The position numbers and the translations under genes were made by a program. The notes under the pieces are model-generated. The model saw nothing but the letters and a program-made list of their open reading frames with translations. It had not been told where the DNA came from and ran no database searches. Below, in pieces: positions 1 through 8,181 of a stretch of DNA of 29,521 nt (positions are counted from its first letter, which is position 1; each line of letters opens with the position of its first letter). The DNA comes from an uncultured Pseudomonadota bacterium (lineage in GTDB: Bacteria > Pseudomonadota > Gammaproteobacteria > Burkholderiales > Rhodocyclaceae): contig CAMLHL010000036.1 in assembly GCA_946479855.1 (NCBI GenBank), positions 1-29,521 on the forward strand, read 5' to 3'.

Positions 1-377
1 GCGAGCCGTGGCGTGAGTGCAGGCTGAAAGGTCTGAAAACTCATGGCGACGGGGTTGTCGTACTCCTGGAAGGTATCGAGGACCGCACGGCCGCCGAGGC
101 CGCCAAGGGGCTTCTGGTCGGGGCACCGCGTGAAGCGTTGCCGACGACCGATAAAGACGAGTATTACTGGGCCGACCTGATCGGCCTGGAAGTCGTCAAT
201 ACTGCCGGCGAGCGGCTCGGCAAGGTGGCCGGGTTGATCGAGACCGGTGCCAATGCCGTGTTGCGCGTCGTTGGCGAGGATGGCGCCGAACGCCTGCTGC
301 CGTTTGTTGCGGCGGTGGTGCTGGCGGTGGAGAAGGAAGCGGGACTGATCCGCGTGGAGTGGGGCAGCGACTGGTGA
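1..377 (+). CDS. rimM: Ribosome maturation factor RimM (5' partial)
   Basis: The reading frame is open from position 3 to the TGA at 375-377; the start codon lies left of the window. RimM binds the 30S subunit through S19 and helps 16S rRNA head-domain maturation. What is visible is the end of the N-terminal RimM domain (residues reading [14 protein letters not shown], then a segment [18 protein letters not shown]) followed by the C-terminal PRC-barrel-like part ([15 protein letters not shown], then [13 protein letters not shown]). The order rimM-trmD-rplS is the usual operon, in which rpsP would lie upstream outside the window. The stop codon overlaps the GTG start of trmD, so the two are probably translationally coupled. 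Only about 124 codons are present, so the family's full length cannot be checked. Confidence 0.93.
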   Translation, partial: EPWRECRLKGLKTHGDGVVVLLEGIEDRTAAEAAKGLLVGAPREALPTTDKDEYYWADLIGLEVVNTAGERLGKVAGLIETGANAVLRVVGEDGAERLLPFVAAVVLAVEKEAGLIRVEWGSDW

Positions 378-1138
378 TCCGGTTCGACTGCGTGACCATC
401 TTCCCGGAGATGTTCGCCGCCGTGACGCAGAGTGGCATTACCCGCCGGGCGCTGGAAGAGCAGCGCTGGGCGTGGCAGGGCTGGAATCCTCGCGATTTCA
501 CCGAGAATGCCTGGCGGCGGGTCGATGATCGTCCCTTCGGTGGCGGGCCGGGCATGCTGATGCAGCCAGGTCCGCTGGAGAGGGCAATTGCGGCGGCCAA
601 GGCGCAGCAGCGCGAGACAGGGCTGGCGAAAAGCCGGGTCATCTATCTCTCGCCGCAGGGTATGCCGCTGACGCATGAGCGGGTGATGCAACTGGCGGGC
701 GGTGACGAAGGGCTGATCCTTCTTTGCGGTCGCTATGAAGGGATTGACGAGCGTCTGATCGAGCGCTGTGTCGATGAAGAAATATCGATCGGAGATTTTG
801 TGCTCTCCGGCGGCGAGTTGCCGGCGATGGTGTTGATCGATGCCGTCGTCCGCCAGTTGCCGGGGGTGCTCGGAGATGCCGCTTCGGCGGTGGAAGATTC
901 GTTTGTCGGTGGTTTGCTGGATTGTCCGCACTACACCCGCCCGGAAATCTACGAGGGCGAGGCGGTGCCGGAGGTGTTGTTGTCCGGCGACCACAAGAGA
1001 ATTCGTCGCTGGCGGCTGAAACAGTCGTTGGCGCGGACCCGGAAGCGCCGGCCGGATTTACTGGCGCACCGCGTGTTGAGCGCGGAGGAAACGCAACTCC
1101 TCACGGAAATTTCCGGAGAGGAGCAATGCGGTGAGTAA
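374..1138 (+). CDS. trmD: tRNA (guanine-37-N1)-methyltransferase TrmD
   Basis: A protein of 254 aa, the normal TrmD length. It methylates N1 of G37 next to the anticodon using S-adenosylmethionine and prevents +1 frameshifting. The SPOUT trefoil-knot signatures are present: YLSPQG (about 91-96), [12 protein letters not shown] (116-127) and [14 protein letters not shown] (137-150). The catalytic aspartate region SAVEDSF (171-177) is followed by [11 protein letters not shown] chose the GTG at 374 because it gives the standard N-terminus ([14 protein letters not shown]) and overlaps the rimM stop as GTGA; a GTG at 359 would add five residues. rplS follows after 26 bp. Confidence 0.96.
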   Translation: MIRFDCVTIFPEMFAAVTQSGITRRALEEQRWAWQGWNPRDFTENAWRRVDDRPFGGGPGMLMQPGPLERAIAAAKAQQRETGLAKSRVIYLSPQGMPLTHERVMQLAGGDEGLILLCGRYEGIDERLIERCVDEEISIGDFVLSGGELPAMVLIDAVVRQLPGVLGDAASAVEDSFVGGLLDCPHYTRPEIYEGEAVPEVLLSGDHKRIRRWRLKQSLARTRKRRPDLLAHRVLSAEETQLLTEISGEEQCGE

Positions 1139-1164
1139 GTGTTTATAAAATTTAAGGATCTCAC

Positions 1165-1539
1165 ATGAACCTGATTCAACAACTCGAGCAAGAAGAAATT
1201 GCCCGCCTGGGCAAGACCATTCCCGAATTCGCCCCGGGCGACACCGTCGTCGTGCAGGTGAAGGTCAAGGAAGGTAACCGCGAGCGTCTGCAGGCTTACG
1301 AAGGCGTCGTCATCGCCAAGCGTAACCGTGGTCTGAACTCCGGCTTCACCGTGCGCAAGATCTCTTCCGGCGAAGGCGTCGAGCGTACTTTCCAGACCTA
1401 CTCCCCGCTGGTTGCTTCGATCGAAGTCAAGCGTCGCGGTGATGTCCGTCGCGCCAAGCTGTACTACCTGCGCGAGCGTTCGGGCAAGTCGGCTCGGATC
1501 AAGGAAAAGCTGACCCGCAAGGTGACGACTGCTGCCTAA
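1165..1539 (+). CDS. rplS: 50S ribosomal protein L19
   Basis: A 124-aa protein beginning [15 protein letters not shown], with the typical L19 body ([71 protein letters not shown]). L19 sits at the 30S-50S interface of the ribosome. A clear AAGGA ribosome-binding site at 1154-1158 precedes the ATG. It is the last gene of the rimM-trmD-rplS operon and is followed by a strong intrinsic terminator. Codon choice is strongly biased (CGT/CGC, AAG, GAA), as expected for a highly expressed ribosomal gene. Confidence 0.97.
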   Translation: MNLIQQLEQEEIARLGKTIPEFAPGDTVVVQVKVKEGNRERLQAYEGVVIAKRNRGLNSGFTVRKISSGEGVERTFQTYSPLVASIEVKRRGDVRRAKLYYLRERSGKSARIKEKLTRKVTTAA

Positions 1540-1563
1540 GCAGTTTTCCTGAGGTTCAAAAAG

Positions 1564-1596
1564 AAACGGGGTGCTTCGGCACCCCGTTTTGTTTTT
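1564..1596 (+). terminator. Intrinsic terminator after rplS
   Basis: An 11-bp perfect stem (AAACGGGGTGC, 1564-1574, with its complement at 1579-1589) closed by a TTCG tetraloop (1575-1578), followed by T, G and a run of five T. Stem, loop and U-tract fit a Rho-independent terminator for the ribosomal operon. The - strand side has CTTTTT after the stem, so it may also stop transcripts arriving from folE2. Confidence 0.93.
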
Positions 1597-1619
1597 GGCC
1601 TTTTTGGCCGGTCGACCGT
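1592..1619 (+). repeat. T-rich/GGTCGACCGT intergenic element, copy A
   Basis: A 28-bp element: two tandem TTTTTGGCC units and then GGTCGACCGT (1610-1619). It aligns without gaps to the elements at 6744-6771 and 9036-9063. It lies directly after the rplS terminator stem and shares that terminator's T-tract. A GC-rich palindrome (1638-1653) follows 18 bp later. The function is unknown. Confidence 0.6.
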
Positions 1620-1637
1620 AGGATTGGCCGGTGACTG

Positions 1638-1653
1638 CGGGGCCGAGGCCCCG
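1638..1653. repeat. Short GC-rich palindrome
   Basis: CGGGGCC and GGCCCCG arms of 7 bp separated by GA, in the gap between the convergent rplS and folE2 genes. There is no adjoining T-tract. It may add to transcription termination from the folE2 side, just 8 bp beyond that gene's stop codon. Confidence 0.4.
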
Positions 1654-1660
1654 ATGGCGG

Positions 1661-2482
1661 TCAGGCCTCAGTGCAATGCGTGCTCGGGCGCGTCTTGTCG
1701 TTCTCGATCAGCGCATAGGCCGAATGGTTGTGGATCGACTCAAAGTTCTCGGATTCGACGATGTAGGCATCGACACGCTCTTCGGCGTTGAGGCGGGCGG
1801 CAACGTCGCGGACCATGTCTTCGACGAATTTCGGATTGTCGTAGGCGCGTTCGGTGACGAATTTCTCGTCCGGGCGCTTCAACAGGCCGAACAGCTCGCA
1901 GGAGGCTTCCTGCTCGACGAGCTGGACAATTTCCTCGATCCACATGAAATCGTTGGTACGGGCGGTGACCGTGACGTGCGAGCGCTGGTTGTGGGCGCCG
2001 CGCTCGGAAATCTTCTTCGAGCACGGGCACAGGCTGGTGACCGGGACGACGACCTTGACCGAGGTGGCGATCTCGCCGTGGCAGATGTCGCCGATGAAGG
2101 TGACGTCGTAGTCGAGCAGGCTCTGGACGCCGGAAACCGGGGCTGTCTTGTTGATGAAATAGGGGAAGTTCATCTCGATGTGGCCGGTCTGGGCTTCGAG
2201 CTTGGCCACCATGTCGCGCAGCATGGTCGGGAAATTCTCGACCGAAATCTCGCGCTCATGGCTGTTCAGGATTTCCACGAAGCGCGACATGTGGGTACCC
2301 TTGAAATTGTGCGGCAGGCCGACGTACATGTTGAACATGGCGATGGTGTGCTGGATGCCGGTCGATTTGTCCTGCACCTTGATCGGGTGGCGGATGGACT
2401 TGATGCCGACCTTGTTGATCGCGATGTGGCGCGTGTCGGCAGAGTTCTGGACGTCGGGGATGTTGAGGGTGGGGGCGTTCAT
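1661..2482 (-). CDS. folE2: GTP cyclohydrolase FolE2 (type IB)
   Basis: A 273-aa protein that converts GTP to 7,8-dihydroneopterin triphosphate, the entry step to tetrahydrofolate and, in many bacteria, to queuosine. It has the FolE2 signatures: a central [20 protein letters not shown] (147-164) carrying the active-site cysteine region, [14 protein letters not shown] (124-137), and a C-terminal [16 protein letters not shown] (242-256). I chose the ATG at 2482 because the frame is open further upstream, but that part overlaps dxs and does not look like FolE2. It lies 17 bp after dxs as the last gene of the xseB-ispA-dxs-folE2 operon. The family is known to work without zinc, unlike FolE. Confidence 0.95.
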   Translation of the reverse strand: MNAPTLNIPDVQNSADTRHIAINKVGIKSIRHPIKVQDKSTGIQHTIAMFNMYVGLPHNFKGTHMSRFVEILNSHEREISVENFPTMLRDMVAKLEAQTGHIEMNFPYFINKTAPVSGVQSLLDYDVTFIGDICHGEIATSVKVVVPVTSLCPCSKKISERGAHNQRSHVTVTARTNDFMWIEEIVQLVEQEASCELFGLLKRPDEKFVTERAYDNPKFVEDMVRDVAARLNAEERVDAYIVESENFESIHNHSAYALIENDKTRPSTHCTEA

Positions 2483-2499
2483 GGAGTGTTCTTTAGGGG

Positions 2500-4353
2500 T
2501 TATTGTCTGCTGGTTCGCGCCCGTACGGCGTGCACGATGCCATCCTTGTCGAGACCAAGTTCGGCGAGGAGTTGGCCTTGTTCGCCATGATCGATAAAGC
2601 GGTCTGGCAGTCCGAGGCGAAGCAGCGGCATGGTCAGCCCGCGTTCGGCCAGCACACGCTCGATTTCCGAGCCCGCGCCGCCGATCACAGCGTTCTCTTC
2701 GATAGTCACCAGCAGTGAATGGTTCCCGGCAAGTTCGAGAATCAATTCGGCGTCGAGCGGTTTGACGAAGCGCATGTTGGCGACGGTGGCGTCGAGTTCC
2801 TCGCCGGCAGCCAGCGCAGCCGGAACCAGACTGCCGAAGGCGAGCAGGGCGACATCCTGGCCCTGGCGGCGGATTTCGCCCTTGCCGACCGGTAGTGTGT
2901 CGAGATTCATTGCCGGGACGGCGCCGGTGCCGCTGCCGCGCGGGTAGCGGACCAGGCTCGGGCCATCGATGCCCATCGCCGTTGACAGCATCTGGCGGCA
3001 TTCGGCTTCGTCGGCCGGGGTCATGACCACCATGTTGGGGATGCAGGTGACGAAGGAAAGGTCGAAAGTGCCGTGGTGTGTCGGGCCATCTGCACCGACC
3101 AGGCCGCCGCGGTCGACGGCGAAGATGACCGACAGGTTCTGCAGCGCCACATCATGCACCAGCTGGTCGTAGCCACGCTGCAGGAAGGTCGAGTAGATGG
3201 CGACGACCGGCTTCAGGCCTTCGCAGGCCAGCCCGGCGGCGAAGGTCACGGCATGCTGCTCGGCGATGCCGACATCGTAGTAGCGCTCGGGATGTTCACA
3301 GGCGAAGCGGACCATGCCCGAGCCTTCGCGCATGGCCGGAGTGATGCCGATTAACCGGGGGTCGGCCCTGGCCATGTCGCACAGCCAGTCGCCGAAAACC
3401 TGGGTGTAGGTCAGCTTGCCGGGGCCCTTGGCCGACTGGATGCCATCGCAGGCGGCGAACTTGCCGACGCCGTGGTAGAGGATGGGGTCGGCCTCGGCCA
3501 GCTTGTAGCCCTGGCCCTTCTTGGTGATTACATGGAGGAACTTCGGGCCCTTCAGCTTCTTCAGGTTTTCCAGCGTCGGGATCAGGGCGTCGAGGTCGTG
3601 GCCGTCGATCGGGCCGTAGTAATGGAAGCCGAATTCCTCGAACAGCGTGCCTGGGGCGATCATGCCCTTGACGTGTTCTTCGGCGCGCCGCGCCAGTTCG
3701 AGCAGCGGCGGCGCGAAGCCGAGCATGTGGCGGCCGGCTTCGCGGGCGACGTTGTAGGTCTTGCTGGAGGTCAGGCGGGTCAGGATGTTGTTCAGCGCGC
3801 CGACCGGCGGCGAGATCGACATTTCGTTGTCGTTGAGGATGACCAGCATGTCGGCGTCGGCAACGCCGGCATTGTTCAGCGCCTCGAAGGCCATGCCGGC
3901 CGACATCGCGCCGTCGCCGATGACGGCGATCGCCTTGCGGTCCTCGCCCTTGTGCTTGGCGGCCAGCGCCATGCCGAGCGCCGCCGAGATCGAGGTCGAC
4001 GAGTGGCCGACGCCGAAGGTGTCGTAGGGGCTTTCGCAGCGCTTCGGAAAGCCGGAGACGCCGCCGTGCATGCGCAGCGTGTTCATGCCTTCGCGGCGGC
4101 CGGTCAGCACCTTGTGCGGGTAGCACTGGTGGCCGACGTCCCAGACCAGGCGGTCTTCGGGCGTGTTGAACACGGCGTGCAGGGCGATGGTCAGCTCGAC
4201 AGTGCCGAGGTTGGACGACAGGTGGCCGCCGGTCTTCGAGACGGAGTCGATCAGGAAGGCGCGCAGTTCGGTCGCCAGTTGCGGCAACTGCTTGCGGTCC
4301 AGTTGGCGCAGGTCGGCCGGGCTGTTGATGGTGTCGAGCAGGCTGTAGGGCAT
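2500..4353 (-). CDS. dxs: 1-deoxy-D-xylulose-5-phosphate synthase
   Basis: A 617-aa thiamine-diphosphate enzyme that condenses pyruvate and glyceraldehyde-3-phosphate, the first and flux-controlling step of the MEP isoprenoid pathway. Visible features are [10 protein letters not shown] (41-50), [16 protein letters not shown] (72-87), the ThDP/Mg motif GDG (146-148) to NDN (174-176), YYGPIDGHD (245-253), the transketolase-like pyrimidine-domain motif [11 protein letters not shown] with catalytic Glu365, and [15 protein letters not shown]. Length and motifs match the family. It starts 1 bp beyond the ispA stop and is followed 17 bp later by folE2, so it is probably co-transcribed with both. Confidence 0.97.
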   Translation of the reverse strand: MPYSLLDTINSPADLRQLDRKQLPQLATELRAFLIDSVSKTGGHLSSNLGTVELTIALHAVFNTPEDRLVWDVGHQCYPHKVLTGRREGMNTLRMHGGVSGFPKRCESPYDTFGVGHSSTSISAALGMALAAKHKGEDRKAIAVIGDGAMSAGMAFEALNNAGVADADMLVILNDNEMSISPPVGALNNILTRLTSSKTYNVAREAGRHMLGFAPPLLELARRAEEHVKGMIAPGTLFEEFGFHYYGPIDGHDLDALIPTLENLKKLKGPKFLHVITKKGQGYKLAEADPILYHGVGKFAACDGIQSAKGPGKLTYTQVFGDWLCDMARADPRLIGITPAMREGSGMVRFACEHPERYYDVGIAEQHAVTFAAGLACEGLKPVVAIYSTFLQRGYDQLVHDVALQNLSVIFAVDRGGLVGADGPTHHGTFDLSFVTCIPNMVVMTPADEAECRQMLSTAMGIDGPSLVRYPRGSGTGAVPAMNLDTLPVGKGEIRRQGQDVALLAFGSLVPAALAAGEELDATVANMRFVKPLDAELILELAGNHSLLVTIEENAVIGGAGSEIERVLAERGLTMPLLRLGLPDRFIDHGEQGQLLAELGLDKDGIVHAVRARTSRQ

Positions 4354-4354
4354 T

Positions 4355-5248
4355 TCAGAATTGCCGATGGCAGATGAAGTCGGCCAGCTGGTTGAGGCGG
4401 CTGGCCCGCTCGCCGAAGATGCTCAGCGCCTCGCGGGCGTCGGCGCGCAGTTCGTCGGCGTAGGCGCGGGCGTCGTTGAGGCCGAGCAGGCTGACGTAGG
4501 TCGGTTTGGCGGCGGCTTCGTCCTTGCCGGCCGTCTTGCCCAGCGTCGTGGTGCTGGCGGTGCAGTCGAGGATGTCGTCGACGACCTGGAAGAGCAGGCC
4601 GGCGCGCTTGGCGAAGCGGTCGAGGTTGCTGCGCTCCTCGGCGCTCAGCGGCGAGCCGGCGAGGGCGCCGAGCAGTACGGCGGCGCGGATCAGGGCGCCG
4701 GTCTTCAGCGCGTGCATCAGTTCCAGTTCGGGCTGGGAGAGCGGCTGGCCGACCGAGGCGAGGTCGATCGCCTGGCCGCCGGCCATGCCGCGCGAACCGC
4801 TGGCGTGGGCGAGCAGGGCGATCATTTCGAGCTGCTGCTGCGGATTGCCGAGTGGCTGGCTGGCGAGCAGTTCGAAGGCCATGGTCTGCAGGCTGTCGCC
4901 GACCAGCAGGGCGGTCGGTTCGTCGTATTCGACGTGGCAGGTCGGGCGGCCGCGGCGCAGCACGTCGTCGTCCATGCACGGCAGGTCGTCATGGACCAGC
5001 GAATAGGCATGGATCATCTCGACGGCGCAGCCGACGACGTCGAGCGCTGCCGGCGTCGCACCGGTCAGTTCGCCGGCGGCGTGGGCGAGCAGCGGGCGGA
5101 CGCGCTTGCCGCCGCCGAGCGTGGCGTAGCGCATGGCTTCGTGCAGGCGGGCGGGAATGCAGTCAGGGCCGGGCAGGAAGCGGCCGAGCGCGGATTCGGC
5201 GCGGTCTTGCGTGACCGCCATCCATTCGGCGAAGGGCAGCAGGCTCAC
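4355..5248 (-). CDS. ispA: (2E,6E)-farnesyl diphosphate synthase
   Basis: A 297-aa short-chain polyprenyl synthase that adds isopentenyl diphosphate to DMAPP/GPP to make farnesyl diphosphate for quinones and undecaprenyl phosphate. Both aspartate-rich motifs are present: [15 protein letters not shown] (86-100, DDxxxxD) and FQVVDDILD (220-228, DDxxD). GGGKRVRP (45-52) is the usual substrate-binding lysine/arginine motif. The start is GTG at 5248, overlapping the xseB TGA as GTGA. Only 1 bp separates its stop from dxs. The grouping places two isoprenoid enzymes under one promoter. Confidence 0.95.
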   Translation of the reverse strand: MSLLPFAEWMAVTQDRAESALGRFLPGPDCIPARLHEAMRYATLGGGKRVRPLLAHAAGELTGATPAALDVVGCAVEMIHAYSLVHDDLPCMDDDVLRRGRPTCHVEYDEPTALLVGDSLQTMAFELLASQPLGNPQQQLEMIALLAHASGSRGMAGGQAIDLASVGQPLSQPELELMHALKTGALIRAAVLLGALAGSPLSAEERSNLDRFAKRAGLLFQVVDDILDCTASTTTLGKTAGKDEAAAKPTYVSLLGLNDARAYADELRADAREALSIFGERASRLNQLADFICHRQF

Positions 5249-5484
5249 TGGGCCTCCAGGGTGTTACGGTCGACGTCCTTGAACTGGCCATTTTCGAGCA
5301 CGCGGATCTGCGCCTCGGCGTCGGCCAGCTGGCTCTGGCAGTGCTGCATCAGTTCCATGCCGCGTTTGTAGGCGGCGATGGAAGCTTCGAGTTCGAGCTT
5401 GCCGCCTTCCATGCTGGAGACGATGTCCTCGAGTTCGGCGAGCGCCGTCTCGAATTTCATGTCGGCGATGGGCATTGGGTCCAT
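5245..5484 (-). CDS. xseB: Exodeoxyribonuclease VII small subunit
   Basis: A 79-aa protein, the normal XseB size, with the helical hairpin signature FETALAELEDIVSSMEGGKLELEASIAAYKRGMELMQHCQSQL. It is the accessory subunit of the single-strand exonuclease formed with XseA. The start is uncertain: ATG at 5484 gives MDPMPIADMKFE, and in-frame ATGs three and eight codons later are also possible. No strong ribosome-binding site separates these options. It heads the - strand xseB-ispA-dxs-folE2 operon; its stop overlaps the ispA start. Confidence 0.92.
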   Translation of the reverse strand: MDPMPIADMKFETALAELEDIVSSMEGGKLELEASIAAYKRGMELMQHCQSQLADAEAQIRVLENGQFKDVDRNTLEAQ

Positions 5485-5529
5485 GTCTGGGGCGTTCGAG
5501 GAAACACGCGAAAATACTCTATCAAGGGG

Positions 5530-5559
5530 TTACAGGTCAAATGCGGGGCGAGGTAAAAT
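5530..5559 (+). promoter_or_regulatory. Candidate sigma-70 promoter for the Rieske gene
   Basis: In the 103-bp divergent gap between xseB and the Rieske oxygenase gene, TTACAG (5530-5535) is followed after 17-18 bp by GTAAAA/TAAAAT (5553-5559). The start codon is about 29 bp downstream. The match to consensus is only moderate; a - strand promoter for xseB must also lie here, but I could not pick it out. Confidence 0.35.
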
Positions 5560-5587
5560 CCCTGCTTTTACCCGCTGGAGGCGTGGA

Positions 5588-6721
5588 ATGTCCGACGTGG
5601 CGAATTTGTCCCGTTTGGCCCCAGCAGTTTCCCAACTGCCGGTGGACTGGTACTTTGATGAATCGGTGTATGAGCTGGAGAAAAAGCTCATCTTCGATGC
5701 CGGTCCGGGCTATGTCGGGCACCAGCTGATGGTGCCGGAAGCGGGTGACTACCGTTCGCTGGAGTGGAAGGACCACGGCCAGATGCTGCTCAACGGCGGC
5801 GCCGCGGGCAAGAATGCCGGTATCTGGCAGATGTCCAATGTCTGCCGTCATCGCCAGGCGATCATGCTGCAGGGGGCCGGCCAGCTGAACGGGCCGATCG
5901 TCTGCCCGGTCCACCGCTGGACCTACGAGCCGGGTGGCGAGCTGATCGGCGCCCCGCACTTTCCGCAGAATCCTTGCCTGAACCTCAACAAGGTCCGGCT
6001 GGAGAACTGGAACGGCCTGCTCTTCAAGGGGCCGCGTTCGGCCAATGTCGACCTCGGCGGCATGAAGGTCGCCCGCGACCTCGATTTCACCGGCTACAAG
6101 CTCGACCACGTCGAGATGCACGAGTGCAACTACAACTGGAAGACCTTCATCGAGGTCTATCTCGAGGACTACCACGTCGTGCCCTTCCACCCGGGGCTGG
6201 GCAGTTTCGTCACCTGCGACGACCTGACCTGGCAGTTCGGCGACTGGTATTCGGTACAAAAGGTCGGTATCACCTCGCTGCTGAAATCGGGTTCGGCGAC
6301 CTACGAACGCTGGCAGAAGGTGGTCCGCGAATATTACGGCGACCGCGGCGAGACCCCGCCGCAAGGGGCGATCTGGCTGACCTACTACCCGAACATCATG
6401 GTCGAGTGGTACCCGCACGTGCTGGTCGTATCGACGCTGCTGCCGATGGGGCCGCACAAGACGATGAACGTCGTCGAGTTCTACTATCCCGAGGAAATCG
6501 TCGATTTCGAGCGCGAGTTCATCGAGGCCGAGCGCGCCGCCTACATGGAGACGGCGATCGAGGACGACGACATCGGCGAGCGCATGGACCGCGGCCGCAA
6601 GGCGCTGCTGGCACAAGGCCGAAACGAGGTCGGCCCGTACCAGAGCCCGATGGAGGACGGCATGCAGCACTTCCACGAGTTCTATCGGCGGATCATGCAG
6701 AAAGATATCGAAGCCCGATGA
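5588..6721 (+). CDS. Rieske [2Fe-2S] aromatic ring-hydroxylating oxygenase, alpha-subunit type
   Basis: A 377-aa protein of the Rieske non-haem iron oxygenase family. The Rieske cluster ligands are C86-x-H88 and C106-xx-H109 (NVCRHRQ ... VCPVHRW). The catalytic domain follows, with NWKTFIEVYLEDYHVVPFH supplying the facial-triad histidines H196 and H201; a later acidic segment AIEDDDIGERMDRGRKAL is the usual place of the C-terminal helix and third-ligand region. The ATG at 5588 is supported by GGAG at 5577-5580; the open frame further upstream overlaps xseB and is not Rieske-like. No small subunit, ferredoxin or reductase gene is adjacent, so the electron donor must be encoded elsewhere. The substrate cannot be told from sequence. 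It resembles the choline/carnitine-type single-subunit oxygenases as much as true aromatic dioxygenases. Confidence 0.88.
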   Translation: MSDVANLSRLAPAVSQLPVDWYFDESVYELEKKLIFDAGPGYVGHQLMVPEAGDYRSLEWKDHGQMLLNGGAAGKNAGIWQMSNVCRHRQAIMLQGAGQLNGPIVCPVHRWTYEPGGELIGAPHFPQNPCLNLNKVRLENWNGLLFKGPRSANVDLGGMKVARDLDFTGYKLDHVEMHECNYNWKTFIEVYLEDYHVVPFHPGLGSFVTCDDLTWQFGDWYSVQKVGITSLLKSGSATYERWQKVVREYYGDRGETPPQGAIWLTYYPNIMVEWYPHVLVVSTLLPMGPHKTMNVVEFYYPEEIVDFEREFIEAERAAYMETAIEDDDIGERMDRGRKALLAQGRNEVGPYQSPMEDGMQHFHEFYRRIMQKDIEAR

Positions 6722-6743
6722 GCGAGGCACGCTGAGCGTTTCG

Positions 6744-6771
6744 ATTTTGGCCGTTTTTCGCGGTCGACCGT
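6744..6771 (+). repeat. T-rich/GGTCGACCGT intergenic element, copy B
   Basis: A 28-bp element of two T-tracts split by GGCCG and ending GGTCGACCGT (6762-6771), 22 bp after the stop of the Rieske gene. It aligns without gaps to copies at 1592-1619 and 9036-9063. A GC hairpin (6773-6794) begins 1 bp later. Confidence 0.6.
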
Positions 6772-6772
6772 G

Positions 6773-6794
6773 CCCCGAAGGAAGTCCCTCGGGG
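6773..6794 (+). terminator. GC-rich hairpin, possible terminator after the Rieske gene
   Basis: CCCCGA (6773-6778) pairs with TCGGGG (6789-6794), and GG pairs with CC further in across one mismatch with an AAGT loop. There is no T-run after it, so Rho-independent activity is doubtful; it could instead stabilise the 3' end of the mRNA. Confidence 0.4.
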
Positions 6795-6867
6795 GATAGC
6801 ATTCGGGGCGTCGGGGTCAATCCGGCGCCCTTGGTCTGTTTCACCCGCCCTTTTTGAGTTTTCCCCC

Positions 6868-7719
6868 ATGCAATCCCTGTGGATGATCGCCGCCAGCTTC
6901 CTGTTCGCCTGCATGGGCGTCTGCGTCAAGCTGGCTGCCGAAACGCATTCGGCGGTCGAGATCACCTTCTACCGCAGCTTTATTTCGTTGCTCCTGATGT
7001 ACGGCGTGGTTCGCCTGCGCGGCGTGTCCCTGCAGACCCCGCATTTACGTTGGCAGATCACCCGGGGGGTCGTCGGCTTCCTGGCGCTGTTTTCCTATTT
7101 CTACGCCATCACGCTGCTGCCGCTGGCCACCGCGGTGACGCTGAACTACACCTCGGCCATCTTTCTCGCCATCTATCTGGCGCTGGCCGGCTGGCAGACG
7201 CGACACGGCATGCTCGGCGCACTGGCCGTCGGGTTGCTCGGCGTCGTGCTGCTGCTGAGACCGACCTTCCATGCCGAGCAGCTGTTCGGCGGCCTGGTCG
7301 GCCTCGGCTCCGGCGTGCTGGCCGGCATGGCCTATTTCAGCGTGCGCGAACTCGGCGCGCGCGGCGAGCCGGAAACCCGCACGGTCTTCTATTTCTCGCT
7401 GGTTTCGTCGGTCGGCGCCGGGTGCTGGCTGGCCTTCAGCGACATCCACGCGGTCGACCTGCACAGCGGCCTGATCCTGCTCGGCGTCGCCAGCTTCGCC
7501 ACCTGCGCCCAGCTGGCCATGACCCGCGCCTACACGCGCGGCAAGACGCTGATGTCGGCGGCGCTGGCCTACAGCACGGTGATCTTCTCCAGCCTGTTCG
7601 GCATGCTGATCTGGGGCGAGGTGATGGCGGTCTCATCATGGTTCGCCATTGGCTTGATCATTCTCTCCGGCATTGCCGCCACGCACTTTTCGCGTGCCAG
7701 CCCGGTCGAGCAGGATTAA
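6868..7719 (+). CDS. DMT superfamily transporter, EamA family
   Basis: A 283-aa integral membrane protein with about ten hydrophobic segments arranged as two EamA repeats (roughly residues 4-135 and 145-275). Typical features are the opening MQSLWMIAASFLFACMGVCVKLA, EITFYRSFISLLLM in the first repeat, and TRAYTRGKTLMSAALAYSTVIFSSLFG in the second. Family members export amino acids, other metabolites or nucleotide sugars; the substrate here cannot be predicted. It is preceded by a 146-bp gap holding repeat copy B and a hairpin, so it probably has its own promoter. Ribosome-binding signal is weak. Confidence 0.88.
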   Translation: MQSLWMIAASFLFACMGVCVKLAAETHSAVEITFYRSFISLLLMYGVVRLRGVSLQTPHLRWQITRGVVGFLALFSYFYAITLLPLATAVTLNYTSAIFLAIYLALAGWQTRHGMLGALAVGLLGVVLLLRPTFHAEQLFGGLVGLGSGVLAGMAYFSVRELGARGEPETRTVFYFSLVSSVGAGCWLAFSDIHAVDLHSGLILLGVASFATCAQLAMTRAYTRGKTLMSAALAYSTVIFSSLFGMLIWGEVMAVSSWFAIGLIILSGIAATHFSRASPVEQD

Positions 7720-7833
7720 GATAGCTGCAAGACCTGCGGATCGGGTTATGCAGCCCATCTCGGGAGGGTGGGCATGCGGGGCCTTGGGCTCACAGCTGGC
7801 AGCTAATAATGAACAATTATCAGGAGTCAAACC

Positions 7834-8178
7834 ATGATCGTCATCGACCATCAAGCGAACCGTGTCAATGTCTCCGTGTTCGGCGAATTCACGCTGGCCG
7901 ACTACAAGGAATTCGAGGAAGTCGTCAATTTCAAGGTCCGCTTCGAAGGGCCGGTCGATCTTTATTTCGATCTCGGCCAGATGGCTGGACTGACGCTCGA
8001 CGTGGCCTGGGAGGAAGTCAAGTTCTCGCGAGCCCATGCCAATGATTTCAAGCGCGTCGCCGTGGTCACCGACAGCCAGTGGGTGACGTGGAGCGCCTGG
8101 CTGTCGCAAACCTTCGTCAATGCCGATGTCGAAGTTTTCGATAATGCCGACGATGCCAAGGCCTGGCTGGACGAATAG
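7834..8178 (+). CDS. SpoIIAA-like (STAS/SEC14-type) small protein
   Basis: A 114-aa cytoplasmic protein with no signal peptide or membrane segment. It alternates strands and amphipathic helices in the pattern of the SpoIIAA-like family (opening MIVIDHQANRVNVSVFGEFTLADYKEF; centre YFDLGQMAGLTLDVAWEEVKF; end ADVEVFDNADDAKAWLDE). The final 'F-x-x-A-D-x-A-x-x-W' pattern is common in that family. Its biochemical role is not established. A CAGGAG ribosome-binding site lies just before the ATG. It ends 3 bp before the sulfurtransferase gene, so the two are probably one transcript. Confidence 0.8.
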   Translation: MIVIDHQANRVNVSVFGEFTLADYKEFEEVVNFKVRFEGPVDLYFDLGQMAGLTLDVAWEEVKFSRAHANDFKRVAVVTDSQWVTWSAWLSQTFVNADVEVFDNADDAKAWLDE

Positions 8179-8181
8179 GCA

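Noticed and set aside
2483..3001. Upstream extension of folE2
   Set aside because: It overlaps dxs out of frame and carries no FolE2 sequence; the ATG at 2482 gives the normal N-terminus.
3472..5371. Long + strand open frames opposite dxs and ispA
   Set aside because: The sense genes show complete catalytic motifs; the + strand frames are rich in repeated Val, Ala, Gly and Gln typical of shadows.
5537..6844. Open frame of 435 codons opposite the Rieske gene
   Set aside because: Antisense shadow of a clear Rieske oxygenase; composition and motifs are not those of a real protein.
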